From NCBI RefSeq assembly GCF_003265995.1, contig NZ_MVJN01000003.1:310001-374000 (forward strand): 64,000 nucleotides of DNA. The letters run 5' to 3'. The translations under genes were made by a program, and so were the position numbers. Positions within the stretch are counted from its first letter, which is position 1, and each line of letters opens with the position of its first letter. This DNA comes from Legionella quinlivanii (GTDB lineage: Bacteria; Pseudomonadota; Gammaproteobacteria; Legionellales; Legionellaceae). Of the stretch, positions 26,442-34,983 are shown in pieces. The notes under the pieces are model-generated. The model made no database searches. It saw only the letters and a program-made list of their open reading frames with translations, and was not told where the DNA came from.

Positions 26442-27425
26442 TTATCCCAGGCCTTGTCCTGAGTTAAAACCGAGAGACTCGCAGCAAGTAGCGGATGATC
26501 CAGGCTTGCTTGCCGTATTATGTATCAAGGGAGGATAATGATCAGTATCTTTTGTACTGATCTCTGATTTGAATTGTTCTGCAGAAAAAAGCGGCTCATT
26601 TTGCAGTGTCTCCAAATGCTGTCTGGATGCTTTAAGACTTTTATAGAGCCATTTCTTTTTGGAGTGCTGATCGCTCAGCTCAACGGCCTGACTGGCAGCA
26701 AACAGCGCGAGACCAATGGCTAAAGCCAATATCCCAAGGCATAGAACAGGGAAACTGCCAAGTCCGGCAAATAAGCCCATACTGCTCAACAAACTTGAGA
26801 ATCCTGAACTAAATCCTGCAACTGAACCAAAGGCACCCGCAAATACGATAAATGCGATTTCCCTTTTTTGATCGGCAGTTGCTCCTTTTGCATGTTCGGA
26901 ATGAAAGCTAAGCAGTAAAAACTCATATAAAGGCTCCCTTAAAGCTGATTTACGCGCATCGCCCTGCAAGGTGAGGACCTGCAGCCATTGCTGTTTATTT
27001 CGTTTAAGACAAGCAAGGAATTGCAAATTCAGGGAGAGATCCTGCGCGGAATTTAATTCTATTTCATTAAGCCAGTTTCTGAGGAACTGATAGAAGTCCT
27101 GATTGAAGCCACTATTCGCCTCGCATTGCTTCTGATAGGCCAGTTGAGCCTGATTGATCAGCAGGTAAAATTGATTGAGATACTCTTCTGAGTAGCGCTT
27201 GAATTTGTCGGATAATTTGTTCTCTTTTTTCTGAAAATATTGATAGGTCCAGTAAAGGACCGGCATCGATACCAGAGCAAAAAGACCGCCGCTTAAAACT
27301 CCGAGGCTAACAGCGGCACCGCTGCCTGCAGCCAGGCCAAAGATGGCTAGGGAAAGCCCTAAAAAAGGCCAGGCAACTCCGGATGCGGTTCCTAAACCAG
27401 CAAATGCAGATCTCAGTAGAGACAT
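26442..27425 (-). CDS. Membrane protein with two hydrophobic hairpins, unknown
   Basis: This 327-aa protein is not recognised. It has two Gly/Ala-rich hydrophobic hairpins, at about residues 8-62 and 196-245, separated by a charged helical segment (residues 68-190) rich in Gln, Leu and Lys. The last 60 residues are polar with no motif, ending GFNSGQGLG. There is no signal peptide. Two membrane hairpins around a helical cytosolic domain is an architecture common among Dot/Icm effectors that sit in host membranes, and it resembles the layout of the proteins at 32722 and 52334, but no sequence identity was seen. AGGAGA lies before the ATG. Confidence 0.5.
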   Translation of the reverse strand: MSLLRSAFAGLGTASGVAWPFLGLSLAIFGLAAGSGAAVSLGVLSGGLFALVSMPVLYWTYQYFQKKENKLSDKFKRYSEEYLNQFYLLINQAQLAYQKQCEANSGFNQDFYQFLRNWLNEIELNSAQDLSLNLQFLACLKRNKQQWLQVLTLQGDARKSALREPLYEFLLLSFHSEHAKGATADQKREIAFIVFAGAFGSVAGFSSGFSSLLSSMGLFAGLGSFPVLCLGILALAIGLALFAASQAVELSDQHSKKKWLYKSLKASRQHLETLQNEPLFSAEQFKSEISTKDTDHYPPLIHNTASKPGSSATCCESLGFNSGQGLG

Positions 27426-27500
27426 ATTCTCTCCTGCTTAATTAAAACGGATGGCCAGGCATTAAAATCCTTGAATAGGCTATGACCATAAATAACCAGT

Positions 27501-27923
27501 TTAACCGACCGTAAAGTCTTCTCCAATGCCTGGAACTACTTTCCAGTCGCAATTTGCGCCATGATACGCCAGTGCATTAATGTCTGGTTGTGCTGGTCCA
27601 TTGGCAGTGACTACAAAAACGCAGGTCTGGGATTCAAATCCCGGTGCTTCCCTGATGGCGGTAATCGTGTAGGCAATATCGAAACTGGCATTATCAGAAA
27701 AACCGAATCCATATCGCAATCCCTGCCTGGGTGAAATCTTAAATTCATTTACTGGCTGACAGGATTCGTCAACCAGTAAACCTGTCTGGCTTATCATCCT
27801 CATCGTTATTTTCCAATTGCCTTCGGTACTACGAATGTCATGCCAGGTGTGAACATCACAGCGCGGTGAAAAAGCAAATGCAAAGCCGCCAAGGGCCATG
27901 AGACAAAAAACGGCTAATTTCAT
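27501..27923 (-). CDS. Small exported protein under a Fur-like promoter, unknown
   Basis: This 140-aa precursor has a signal peptide (MKLAVFCLMALGGFAFA, cleavage near FAFA-FS). The mature domain has four cysteines (positions about 22, 55, 101 and 124) that could form two disulfides, and mostly beta-type sequence; no family was recognised. Its promoter, read on the minus strand, is TTGAAA (27980-27975), a 16-nt spacer and TATGAT (27958-27953), and a Fur-like box fills the spacer, so expression is expected to be switched on by iron limitation (inference). The region before the ATG lacks a strong Shine-Dalgarno. Confidence 0.7.
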   Translation of the reverse strand: MKLAVFCLMALGGFAFAFSPRCDVHTWHDIRSTEGNWKITMRMISQTGLLVDESCQPVNEFKISPRQGLRYGFGFSDNASFDIAYTITAIREAPGFESQTCVFVVTANGPAQPDINALAYHGANCDWKVVPGIGEDFTVG

Positions 27924-27952
27924 CCTAAATCCATTTAAGCTAGAAGCCAGAT

Positions 27953-27980
27953 ATCATACACGAATGATAATCATTTTCAA
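27953..27980 (-). promoter_or_regulatory. Fur-like box inside a divergent promoter
   Basis: The 19 bases at 27960-27978 match the Fur consensus at about 15 of 19 positions, including the whole central ATGATAATCATT. They cover the spacer between TTGAAA and TATGAT of the minus-strand promoter for the exported protein, a position where Fur would block RNA polymerase. The same site is 85 nt upstream of the divergent gene at 28063. Confidence 0.7.
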
Positions 27981-28062
27981 TTGAATATTTATAAATTCAG
28001 CAGGTGCTTTTTTCTCGAGAAAAGTATAAAATTTGCCCATTGGAAAAATTAATGGACCCAAC

Positions 28063-28761
28063 ATGATTTATTTCAGCTATCTCTATTTTCTGTTTACAGG
28101 AATTTTTCATACTGAAATTCACCATTTCAATTTAGGCGATGCTAAAATCCAGATCATTCGCCAGGCCGGCCAGGGAAAAACCCTGGTGCATTTGCATGAA
28201 AATGAGAGTACCGCTCTACAGGCTGCCAAGCTTTATGTGGACTCTAACGGCGGCACATTAATTACCTTACATCATTCTGGAAAACGGAACATTGTTTTCT
28301 ACCTGAAAAAGCAGCGCTATGAATTTGATCCTAACAGAATATTTACTGATGCGGGCATCAAAAAAACCTTAACGCAGTATGGTAACTATTCACCGTCTGC
28401 GCATCGCGAAGTCAGACGATTTGCCAAAGCCATTCTTGAGTTGATTCCTCCCGGAAAAGTCATTGCGGTGCACAACAACCAGGGCTATTCCATCCAGGAG
28501 TATTTTCCGAAGCACCCTCTGGCACCGGATGCCAAGGCGCTGAATTATTTACGCAATTCCAATTTCCGTAATTTTTTCTTTGTGACCCGGCAAGAAGAAT
28601 TTTATAGGTTGAAACGTCTGGCATTCAATGTCGCATTACAATCAGACACGGCCCAGGATGATGGTTCTCTGTCTTACTTTCTGGGAAAGGAAAATTATAT
28701 TAATATCGAAGCAGGATACGGACAGTTAACGGCTCAATTGCAAATGTTATTTAATGCCTGA
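28063..28761 (+). CDS. Exported protein with HxxE motif, unknown
   Basis: This 232-aa protein begins with a signal-like hydrophobic segment (MIYFSYLYFLFTGIF). Downstream, VHLHENES contains an H-x-x-E pair and IAVHNNQGYS a later His, an arrangement that recalls zinc-binding M14/M99 carboxypeptidase-like proteins; FDPNRIFTDAGI also fits that group. This is a weak, motif-level suggestion. The frame runs upstream to TTG 28033, but ATG 28063 places the hydrophobic segment at the N-terminus. It is divergent from the exported protein at 27501, sharing a Fur-like site, and is followed by a strong terminator. Confidence 0.6.
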   Translation: MIYFSYLYFLFTGIFHTEIHHFNLGDAKIQIIRQAGQGKTLVHLHENESTALQAAKLYVDSNGGTLITLHHSGKRNIVFYLKKQRYEFDPNRIFTDAGIKKTLTQYGNYSPSAHREVRRFAKAILELIPPGKVIAVHNNQGYSIQEYFPKHPLAPDAKALNYLRNSNFRNFFFVTRQEEFYRLKRLAFNVALQSDTAQDDGSLSYFLGKENYINIEAGYGQLTAQLQMLFNA

Positions 28762-28763
28762 AT

Positions 28764-28791
28764 AAAAAAGACACCCGAAGGTGTCTTTTTT
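28764..28791 (+). terminator. Rho-independent terminator
   Basis: AAAAAAGACACC CGAA GGTGTCTTTTTT: a stem of at least six GC/AT pairs with a CGAA tetraloop, followed by a T-run, directly after the stop at 28761. The A-run on the other side also lets it work for the convergent DUF1328 gene. Confidence 0.9.
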
Positions 28792-28804
28792 ACCATTGCA
28801 AGGA

Positions 28805-28984
28805 TTAAACTGGAGGTGGCGTTCCGCCGCCAAACAAGTTCAAAATAAGTAAAACAACGAACACAACCAGGAACAGGAAAAACAGAATTTTAGCGATACT
28901 GGTTGCTGTGGATGCAATTCCCCCAAAGCCAAAGGCGCCTGCGATAATTGCAATCACCAGAAAAATAAGTGCCCATCCTAACAT
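28805..28984 (-). CDS. DUF1328 family small membrane protein
   Basis: This 59-aa protein is encoded from ATG at 28984. The sequence begins [20 protein letters not shown] and continues [18 protein letters not shown], the hallmark of DUF1328/YtjA-type two-helix membrane proteins. These are common, small and functionally uncharacterised, often stress-associated. Its C-terminus is [19 protein letters not shown] precedes the start. It shares the terminator at 28764 with the gene on the other strand. Confidence 0.88.
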   Translation of the reverse strand: MLGWALIFLVIAIIAGAFGFGGIASTATSIAKILFFLFLVVFVVLLILNLFGGGTPPPV

Positions 28985-29069
28985 AGAGATCTCCCTATCT
29001 TAAGTTAACGGCATCTTTCAATGCCCTTCACTTTAATAATAGTCAAATTAGATTCACTAGTAAAATCGA

Positions 29070-29258
29070 CTAGCTTTCATTTGGATCAAAGCTTTCAAAC
29101 TCATCCTCGTTAAAAGGATCATATTTTTCGCGTTGCTTCTCTTTTTTAGCAAGCTCCTTATCCTGCAGGTCATTGGTTTGCCTGAATAGCGCATCAATGT
29201 CCTCATCGGAGTAATTTCCCTTTCTATCGTTCAGCTTCTTAAACGCATCGTTATTCAT
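29070..29258 (-). CDS. Small charged hypothetical protein
   Basis: This 62-aa protein is very hydrophilic: Asp/Asn-rich at the N-terminus (KGNYSDEDIDALF), a Lys/Glu helix in the middle (KELAKKEKQREKY) and an acidic tail (NEDEFESFDPNES). No family was recognised. The ATG at 29258 is plausible and codon use looks normal, but the evidence for expression is only the intact frame between two well-supported genes. Confidence 0.5.
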   Translation of the reverse strand: MNNDAFKKLNDRKGNYSDEDIDALFRQTNDLQDKELAKKEKQREKYDPFNEDEFESFDPNES

Positions 29259-29410
29259 CGCTCTATTCTATTTAAAATGGTTTTATATAGTTTAGTGCAG
29301 AATAATCCCCCTCGCTTTTGCTCATCCTGGCCCACTGATTTCCTGGACTCGTATTCAAACGATAAACAGGCTAACATAATAATAATTGAACTGTTTAACT
29401 GGATGAGATA

Positions 29411-30052
29411 ATGCGGGAATTTAACTTGCTTGATCAATGTCTTGCTCAAATTGATACGGCAATTCGCAGCCTTTTGCCACCGGAAAAACGGGAAACGGCG
29501 AGGGTATCCCCGGCACAGGGACTTAAGGAGCCGCATTTAAGCATGCAGGAAAGGAAGCATGTTGCCGGCCTGATGCGCGTGAATCATGCCGGGGAAGTAT
29601 GTGCGCAGGCCTTATATCAGGGGCAGGCGCTCACCGCTAACCTGGATCACGTCCGGGAAAAAATGACCCAGGCTGCCAGTGAAGAGGTGGATCACCTTGC
29701 CTGGTGTGAGCAGCGTTTGAGAGAACTGGGCAGTGAACCCAGTATTTTAAACCCTGTCTGGTATGCCGGCTCACTCATTCTGGGAGCGGTGGCTGGTCTG
29801 GCTGGCGATAAGGTGAGTCTGGGATTTTTGGCCGAAACAGAAAACCAGGTCTCCACACATCTTAAAAATCATTTAAAAAATCTTCCTGCTGAGGATCACA
29901 AATCACGTGCAATTATCGAGGAAATGGAACAGGACGAAAGTAATCATGCCCATGAGGCGATTGAAGCGGGAGCAATGGATCTGCCCTTGCCGATAAAAAA
30001 GATGATGTCTGTAGTCTCTAAAATAATGACTAAAACTGCTTATTATATCTAA
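29411..30052 (+). CDS. coq7: 2-octaprenyl-3-methyl-6-methoxy-1,4-benzoquinol hydroxylase, Coq7 family
   Basis: This 213-aa membrane-associated di-iron enzyme performs the last hydroxylation of ubiquinone synthesis. The metal-binding carboxylates and histidines are arranged as in the family: MRVNHAGEVCAQALYQGQ near residue 56, ASEEVDHLAWCEQR near residue 94, then ETENQVSTHL and MEQDESNHAHEAI near residue 176. A hydrophobic segment SLILGAVAGLAG (about 120-130) is the membrane-contacting part. Its stop is two bases before the ATG of the CNNM/CorC gene, so they are likely cotranscribed. Confidence 0.95.
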   Translation: MREFNLLDQCLAQIDTAIRSLLPPEKRETARVSPAQGLKEPHLSMQERKHVAGLMRVNHAGEVCAQALYQGQALTANLDHVREKMTQAASEEVDHLAWCEQRLRELGSEPSILNPVWYAGSLILGAVAGLAGDKVSLGFLAETENQVSTHLKNHLKNLPAEDHKSRAIIEEMEQDESNHAHEAIEAGAMDLPLPIKKMMSVVSKIMTKTAYYI

Positions 30053-30054
30053 CC

Positions 30055-31380
30055 ATGACTATTTTATTAATTGCCGCAGCTTTTCTCCTGGTTCTGCTCA
30101 ATGCGTTTTTTGTGGCGGCAGAATTTGGCATGGTCCGTTTGCGCACGACTCGTGCGGCAATTATCGCAGAGGAATATCCCTGGCGCGGCCGGATCCTCGC
30201 CAGAGTGCATAGTCAGCTTGACGCCTACCTCTCCGCCTGTCAGTTAGGTATTACCTTGGCCTCTCTTGGTCTTGGATGGATTGGAGAACCAGCCTTTTCC
30301 GAGCTGATTTCACCACTGCTGCATCAAATGGGCATTCAGAGTCAGGGCCTTGTTGAATTTATCAGCTTTGTCTTTGCCTTTTCCCTGCTCTCTTTTTTAC
30401 ACATTGTTGTCGGAGAGCTGATGCCCAAATCCTTAGCGATTCGGCAAAGCGAGCAAATCTCACTATGGACCGCTGCTCCCCTCTATTATTTTTACTGGCT
30501 GATGTTTCCTATTATCTGGATGCTCAATTACTCATCCAATTTTTTTCTGAAATTGCTAGGGCTTGATGTCATACATCCCGGGGAACAATCCCATTCGAGC
30601 GAGGAAATCAAGCTAATTCTGCAATCCAGTCAGCAGCATGGTGAGCTGAGCTCTCAGGAAAGCAATATTCTGGCGCAAACCTTAGAGCTTGCTGATCTTC
30701 GTGCGGATGACGTCATGCAGTCCTCCAATGACATGATTAAATTGCCCAATCCTGTTGAAAAGGATAGCCTGATAGAAATTCTGAATCGTTATCGCTACAG
30801 CCGCTATCCTGTCTTTGATCAAAAAACAAAGAAAATCATCGGCCTTTTGCATGTGAAAGACATACAACCCTTGCTGCATAGAACAGAGAAAGGTGGGCTT
30901 TTGAATCTACAGGAATTGGTAAGGCCAATTCCTAAAGTGTCTTATCGCATGCCGGCCCTGGTTTTGCTAAGACGCTTCCAGGAAGGAATGCCGCATTTTG
31001 CTCTGATTGTCAGTCGTCAGGGAGGAATAATTGGCTTTATCACCCTGGATAATCTCCTGCATTTGGTTTTGGGAGTAATCAAAGACGAGTTTCATAAAAC
31101 GCAGGATGCCTGGATTGAACACAAAGACGGGTCGTTTACCGTAAAAGGCGATTGTCCTCTTTATACCATTGAGCGCGCCTTGCACAGGGAGCTTAGTTTG
31201 TCTGAAGAGCAGGAAGAAGAGGCGGCAACCATTGCCGGTTTGATTTTACATCAGTTAGGATCGGTGCCGACCCAAGGTGAAACCATTGAATTTAATGATT
31301 TTGTTGTCCGTATTGAACAGATGCAGGGTGCGAGGATTGCCAAAGTGCGAATTAAACCCCTTGTCAAAGCAAATGATTAA
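30055..31380 (+). CDS. CNNM transmembrane + CBS + CorC_HlyC domain protein
   Basis: This 441-aa protein of the 'hemolysin'/CNNM family has an N-terminal DUF21 membrane domain with about four helices (residues 1-160, including FFVAAEFGMVRLR), two cytoplasmic CBS modules (about 205-330, DDVMQSSNDMIKLP and PVFDQKTKKIIGLLHVKDI), and a C-terminal CorC_HlyC domain (about 350-435). Members are linked to Mg2+/Co2+ efflux or membrane integrity. Despite the old name, cytolysin activity is not expected. It follows coq7 with two bases between. Confidence 0.92.
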   Translation: MTILLIAAAFLLVLLNAFFVAAEFGMVRLRTTRAAIIAEEYPWRGRILARVHSQLDAYLSACQLGITLASLGLGWIGEPAFSELISPLLHQMGIQSQGLVEFISFVFAFSLLSFLHIVVGELMPKSLAIRQSEQISLWTAAPLYYFYWLMFPIIWMLNYSSNFFLKLLGLDVIHPGEQSHSSEEIKLILQSSQQHGELSSQESNILAQTLELADLRADDVMQSSNDMIKLPNPVEKDSLIEILNRYRYSRYPVFDQKTKKIIGLLHVKDIQPLLHRTEKGGLLNLQELVRPIPKVSYRMPALVLLRRFQEGMPHFALIVSRQGGIIGFITLDNLLHLVLGVIKDEFHKTQDAWIEHKDGSFTVKGDCPLYTIERALHRELSLSEEQEEEAATIAGLILHQLGSVPTQGETIEFNDFVVRIEQMQGARIAKVRIKPLVKAND

Positions 31381-31483
31381 TCCAGAGACCCGGATTTTAA
31401 ATCGATCTCGAAATATTGTATTAGTTTAGCCGTAGAAAGCCTGGCCAAAAGGTCAGATTAACGCATAACTGGAAATAACAATT

Positions 31484-32485
31484 ATGGATTCTGCCTGGTT
31501 CATCATTCTGGTTATCATGATTGCCTTTGTTTTTGATTTTATTAATGGTTTTCATGATGCCGCCAATTCCATCGCCACCATTGTGACCACTGGTGTATTA
31601 ACCCCTCGCCAAGCCGTATTATGGGCCGCTTTTTTCAATTTTATCGCTTTTCTGGTTTTTAATTTAATGGTTGCCAAAACCATTGGCAGCGGCTTAATTG
31701 ACACCTCAATTGTCAGCGCGCCATTAATCTTCGCTGCCTTGATCGGTGCTATCTCTTGGAATTTGCTGACCTGGTATTATGGTTTACCTTCCAGTTCCTC
31801 TCATGCTCTGGTCGGAGGATTAGCGGGAGCCGCGGTCGTCAAAGCCGGATTTACAGCGCTTATCCCAATGGGCTTTCTTAAAGTGATCGCCGGTATTTTC
31901 ATTTCTCCCGTTCTTGGAATGTTGCTTGGTTTTCTATTTACAGGAGTTTATAAAATTGCCGCTGGTAACTCTCATCCAAGACAGATACGGCGGACTTTTA
32001 AACTGCTGCAGCTTGCATCTTCGGCATTTCTCAGTCTGACCCATGGCGGCAATGACGCGCAAAAAACCATGGGCATAATTGCAGTCCTGCTTTTCTCAGC
32101 GTCCTGGTTGGGTGATAAGTTCTATATACCATTCTGGGTAGTTATCTCCTGCCATTTGGTGATAAGCCTGGGAACTCTCGCCGGTGGATGGCGAATTGTG
32201 CATACAATGGGGAATAAAATAACCAAATTGAATACGCTCAAAGGCAGCGCCGCTGAAACAGGAGCAGCCATAACCATTTTCGTAGCTACAGAATATGGAA
32301 TTCCGGTGTCAACCACGCATACAGTCACAGGGGCAATTGCGGGAGTTGGACTGGTTGAAGCCCAGGGAGCGTCAGGAACACGCTGGTCAATCATACGGCG
32401 AATCTTTCTTGCCTGGCTGCTGACCATTCCGGCAGCAGGCCTCGTTGCGGGAGCAGTGATGTATATAATATACTGTTTTTATTGA
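31484..32485 (+). CDS. pit: Low-affinity inorganic phosphate transporter, Pit family
   Basis: This 333-aa permease carries both inverted Pit signatures: FINGFHDAANSIATIVTTGV near residue 20 and LTHGGNDAQKTMGII near residue 187, within about ten membrane helices. The family takes up phosphate (often as metal phosphate) with protons or Na+. The DUF47 partner gene that often precedes pit is absent. Length is closer to the short Pit type than to E. coli PitA (499 aa). It is followed by an AT-rich gap without recognisable genes. Confidence 0.93.
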   Translation: MDSAWFIILVIMIAFVFDFINGFHDAANSIATIVTTGVLTPRQAVLWAAFFNFIAFLVFNLMVAKTIGSGLIDTSIVSAPLIFAALIGAISWNLLTWYYGLPSSSSHALVGGLAGAAVVKAGFTALIPMGFLKVIAGIFISPVLGMLLGFLFTGVYKIAAGNSHPRQIRRTFKLLQLASSAFLSLTHGGNDAQKTMGIIAVLLFSASWLGDKFYIPFWVVISCHLVISLGTLAGGWRIVHTMGNKITKLNTLKGSAAETGAAITIFVATEYGIPVSTTHTVTGAIAGVGLVEAQGASGTRWSIIRRIFLAWLLTIPAAGLVAGAVMYIIYCFY

Positions 32486-32675
32486 CTTTTTAATAATTAA
32501 CAGAATATAGTCCGGCCAAGGGATTTTCACCGGTTTTTTTTATTAAATAATCAAAAAACGAACAAATTGATTAGTTTAATAGGTTGTAAAAAAAAAATAA
32601 TGTGATAAAATTGTCGACTGTCCTGCCTTTTTGTATCTTTTGAAATCAAAGTGAAAATTTTCTTGCCATCTATCC

Positions 32676-32681
32676 TATAAT
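32676..32681 (+). promoter_or_regulatory. -10 element for the 753-aa gene
   Basis: A perfect TATAAT 41 nt before the ATG at 32722. No convincing -35 at 16-18 nt. The 236-base gap 32486-32721 is very AT-rich and holds no other feature that was recognised. Confidence 0.35.
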
Positions 32682-32721
32682 TCGGTAGAATGCGCAGCAT
32701 CTTAGCCGTTGCCTGACGAGC

Positions 32722-34983
32722 ATGAAGTCGAAGTCTGAAAGCTTTAAAAAAGTTGAAGAAGAGTTAAAACCCGATGCAGAAGAAATGTATAAAAAAGGGT
32801 TGTCGCAAGCACTCGCCTTCATGCTGGCAATACCCGGCAGGCTAGATGCGCAAGCAAGGCTGCTTGCCAAAAAGCTCCATGATGACGGCGATATTTACAT
32901 TGCCTATTCCGTTACCGATGCCTTCAATCTTTCCATTAGTAATCTGAAACTGTTTTGGGATTTACTTCTTACAAACTCTTCTCGAAACTCTGCCGATGCC
33001 CTGCACGACTGGCTGCTAACACCAGTTGGAATCTCCATTGCAATTACCGAATCCATCAGTCTTATTGCCCTGTCGGTCATGGGTAATTATTTCGATGAGA
33101 AAGATAAAAACTGGTTTAAGAGCGCTGTAGCCACCTATTGGCCCTACCTGCGCGATGTGATGAAAGCATTAAAAAATGCGTATAAGGGAATACGAAGTCT
33201 TTTGCAAATTGCAAATGTTCTTGACAATAGCAAGGCATTTAACTTTCTGATTTTGCCAATGGGACTTAGTTTTGGAATATTGGCAGCGCTCAACCGCATT
33301 TGGTATCGGCACATGCTCAGCATACGCAAAGAGTCAATGCGCCTGAATGCCAAATATCTGGATATGATTCAGGATAGAAAAGACCTGGCTGCCAATGAGA
33401 TTGAAGAGTTTCGTGCGGCGGTCAGAAGGCAGACTACTCGTGTGCGAGTGATGGCCCTCATGGCAGCTACCTATGGCGGAATCATCGATAGCCTTTACCT
33501 TTATCTCGGGGTAATGAGTTTATGCCCATTGTCTATACCTGCTTTTGCTATCATGACGGCGTTCAGCCTTATTTACTGTGTGACCTGCGTCGCCACTCGC
33601 CTGTATGAAGAGTATGATTATCAGCGTAAGCTGGTAATTACACAGGCTAAAATTGAACTAGCGCTTTACACCCAGGAATATCGCGATATTCTGACCCAGA
33701 AGTTTGCTGAGTTAGAGCCCTTGACGCTGGAAATTTCTAAAAGAAGTTCAGCTTATCTGGGCTCTCTGGCCAAGCGGGCTCTTGGAGATACTGAGCTTGA
33801 TGCTTTATCGGCTGATGAAAAACAACATCTCGAGGAATACACGCAGCCTCGGGAAAAGCACAATTACAAAGAGTTTAAAGAGCAACACGAGGCTTTAACC
33901 TCTGAAATCTACGAAATATTGAAAGGATTTGCCGAGCGGCGTCAGCGCTTGCAGGATTTGGTTTTACTTTCAGATTCTTCAGCTTTTCTGGCGGGTTTAA
34001 AAAATGGTTTGGCAGCCTACGGTGCGGTGGCGAGTATGGTATTCTCTGCTGCCACGTTTCTGACCTTAGCCTCTGTTCCATTTCCACCCCTGTTAGTAAT
34101 TGCCTTTGTGTCTTCTGGTCTGGCTCTGTTGATTGGGTTTGTGGCTTATACAATGTATGCCAATTACAAGCACCGTATTCAACAAACACCGGAAAAGAGA
34201 GATCCATACTCCCGCCTCTCCGATTTTCTGAAAAATTGTACTGATTTACAGGATCCTGAGAAAATGAGTGCTCAGGAAGAAGTGGCAGCAGTTCTGGCAG
34301 AAGGGCTTCTACTCGATCCTTCGCCGCAACAGCCTTTCCAGGAGTGGTTTGAAGTAGTGCGCGCAGCCAACCCTAACAAAGGACTCAAAGCGACCGATTT
34401 TATCCTTAATCCATTACAGGATGTCGATAAAAATGGGCATTATCATGATACGCCGCTGATGGTGGGGTTGGGGGTAGTGAGTTCTGTCGTGCATTCGCTG
34501 ATTTTGGGCGGAAGGGCTTTGGCGCGTGGATTTGGACGTGATGCCATTGATGCCGTGTCCAAAAAGGACAGCCAGGATATTGAAATGCAGAACATGGCTG
34601 GCAAAGGCCAGGATTATCCGCCATTCGATGACTACGAAGAAGACAAAACCTATGATGAAGCTGAGGTGAAAGATCTTAAGGAGCAGCCCAGTCCCACATC
34701 GAAACAGGGATCAGGACGGCCTGTTGAACGACATCCTGACTCCCGTAATAATTTTCACCGTCGTTCAACGTCCATGTTTTCCCTCTCAAGTCACCCGGAA
34801 TCTGATATATCCATAAGCAGACCTTCGCAAGATGATGCCGTTTCTATAAAAGCGCTGAATTCACCCAGATCTCGTGGAATATTTAGCCGATCTGATAACT
34901 CCAAACCCACTGATAGCTCAAGACTCACTTATGCTGCGGGTACATCGATCATTTCTTCTGATACAAGCATGGGTTTAATGTAG
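32722..34983 (+). CDS. Large membrane-associated protein, effector candidate
   Basis: This 753-aa protein is not recognised. It has no signal peptide. Hydrophobic segments occur at about residues 94-115, 172-192, 240-290 (a hairpin including GGIIDSLYLYLGVMSLCPL) and 430-475 (another hairpin), with charged helical regions between (residues 200-235 and 310-420). From about 600 the chain is polar and probably disordered: acidic (DDYEEDKTYDEAEVKDLKEQ) and then Ser-rich with RPSQDDAVSIKAL, ending SSDTSMGLM. Paired membrane hairpins plus a long disordered Ser/Glu tail are typical of Dot/Icm substrates (inference). Its 3' end overlaps the convergent DUF4254 gene by 35 bases. Confidence 0.55.
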   Translation: MKSKSESFKKVEEELKPDAEEMYKKGLSQALAFMLAIPGRLDAQARLLAKKLHDDGDIYIAYSVTDAFNLSISNLKLFWDLLLTNSSRNSADALHDWLLTPVGISIAITESISLIALSVMGNYFDEKDKNWFKSAVATYWPYLRDVMKALKNAYKGIRSLLQIANVLDNSKAFNFLILPMGLSFGILAALNRIWYRHMLSIRKESMRLNAKYLDMIQDRKDLAANEIEEFRAAVRRQTTRVRVMALMAATYGGIIDSLYLYLGVMSLCPLSIPAFAIMTAFSLIYCVTCVATRLYEEYDYQRKLVITQAKIELALYTQEYRDILTQKFAELEPLTLEISKRSSAYLGSLAKRALGDTELDALSADEKQHLEEYTQPREKHNYKEFKEQHEALTSEIYEILKGFAERRQRLQDLVLLSDSSAFLAGLKNGLAAYGAVASMVFSAATFLTLASVPFPPLLVIAFVSSGLALLIGFVAYTMYANYKHRIQQTPEKRDPYSRLSDFLKNCTDLQDPEKMSAQEEVAAVLAEGLLLDPSPQQPFQEWFEVVRAANPNKGLKATDFILNPLQDVDKNGHYHDTPLMVGLGVVSSVVHSLILGGRALARGFGRDAIDAVSKKDSQDIEMQNMAGKGQDYPPFDDYEEDKTYDEAEVKDLKEQPSPTSKQGSGRPVERHPDSRNNFHRRSTSMFSLSSHPESDISISRPSQDDAVSIKALNSPRSRGIFSRSDNSKPTDSSRLTYAAGTSIISSDTSMGLM

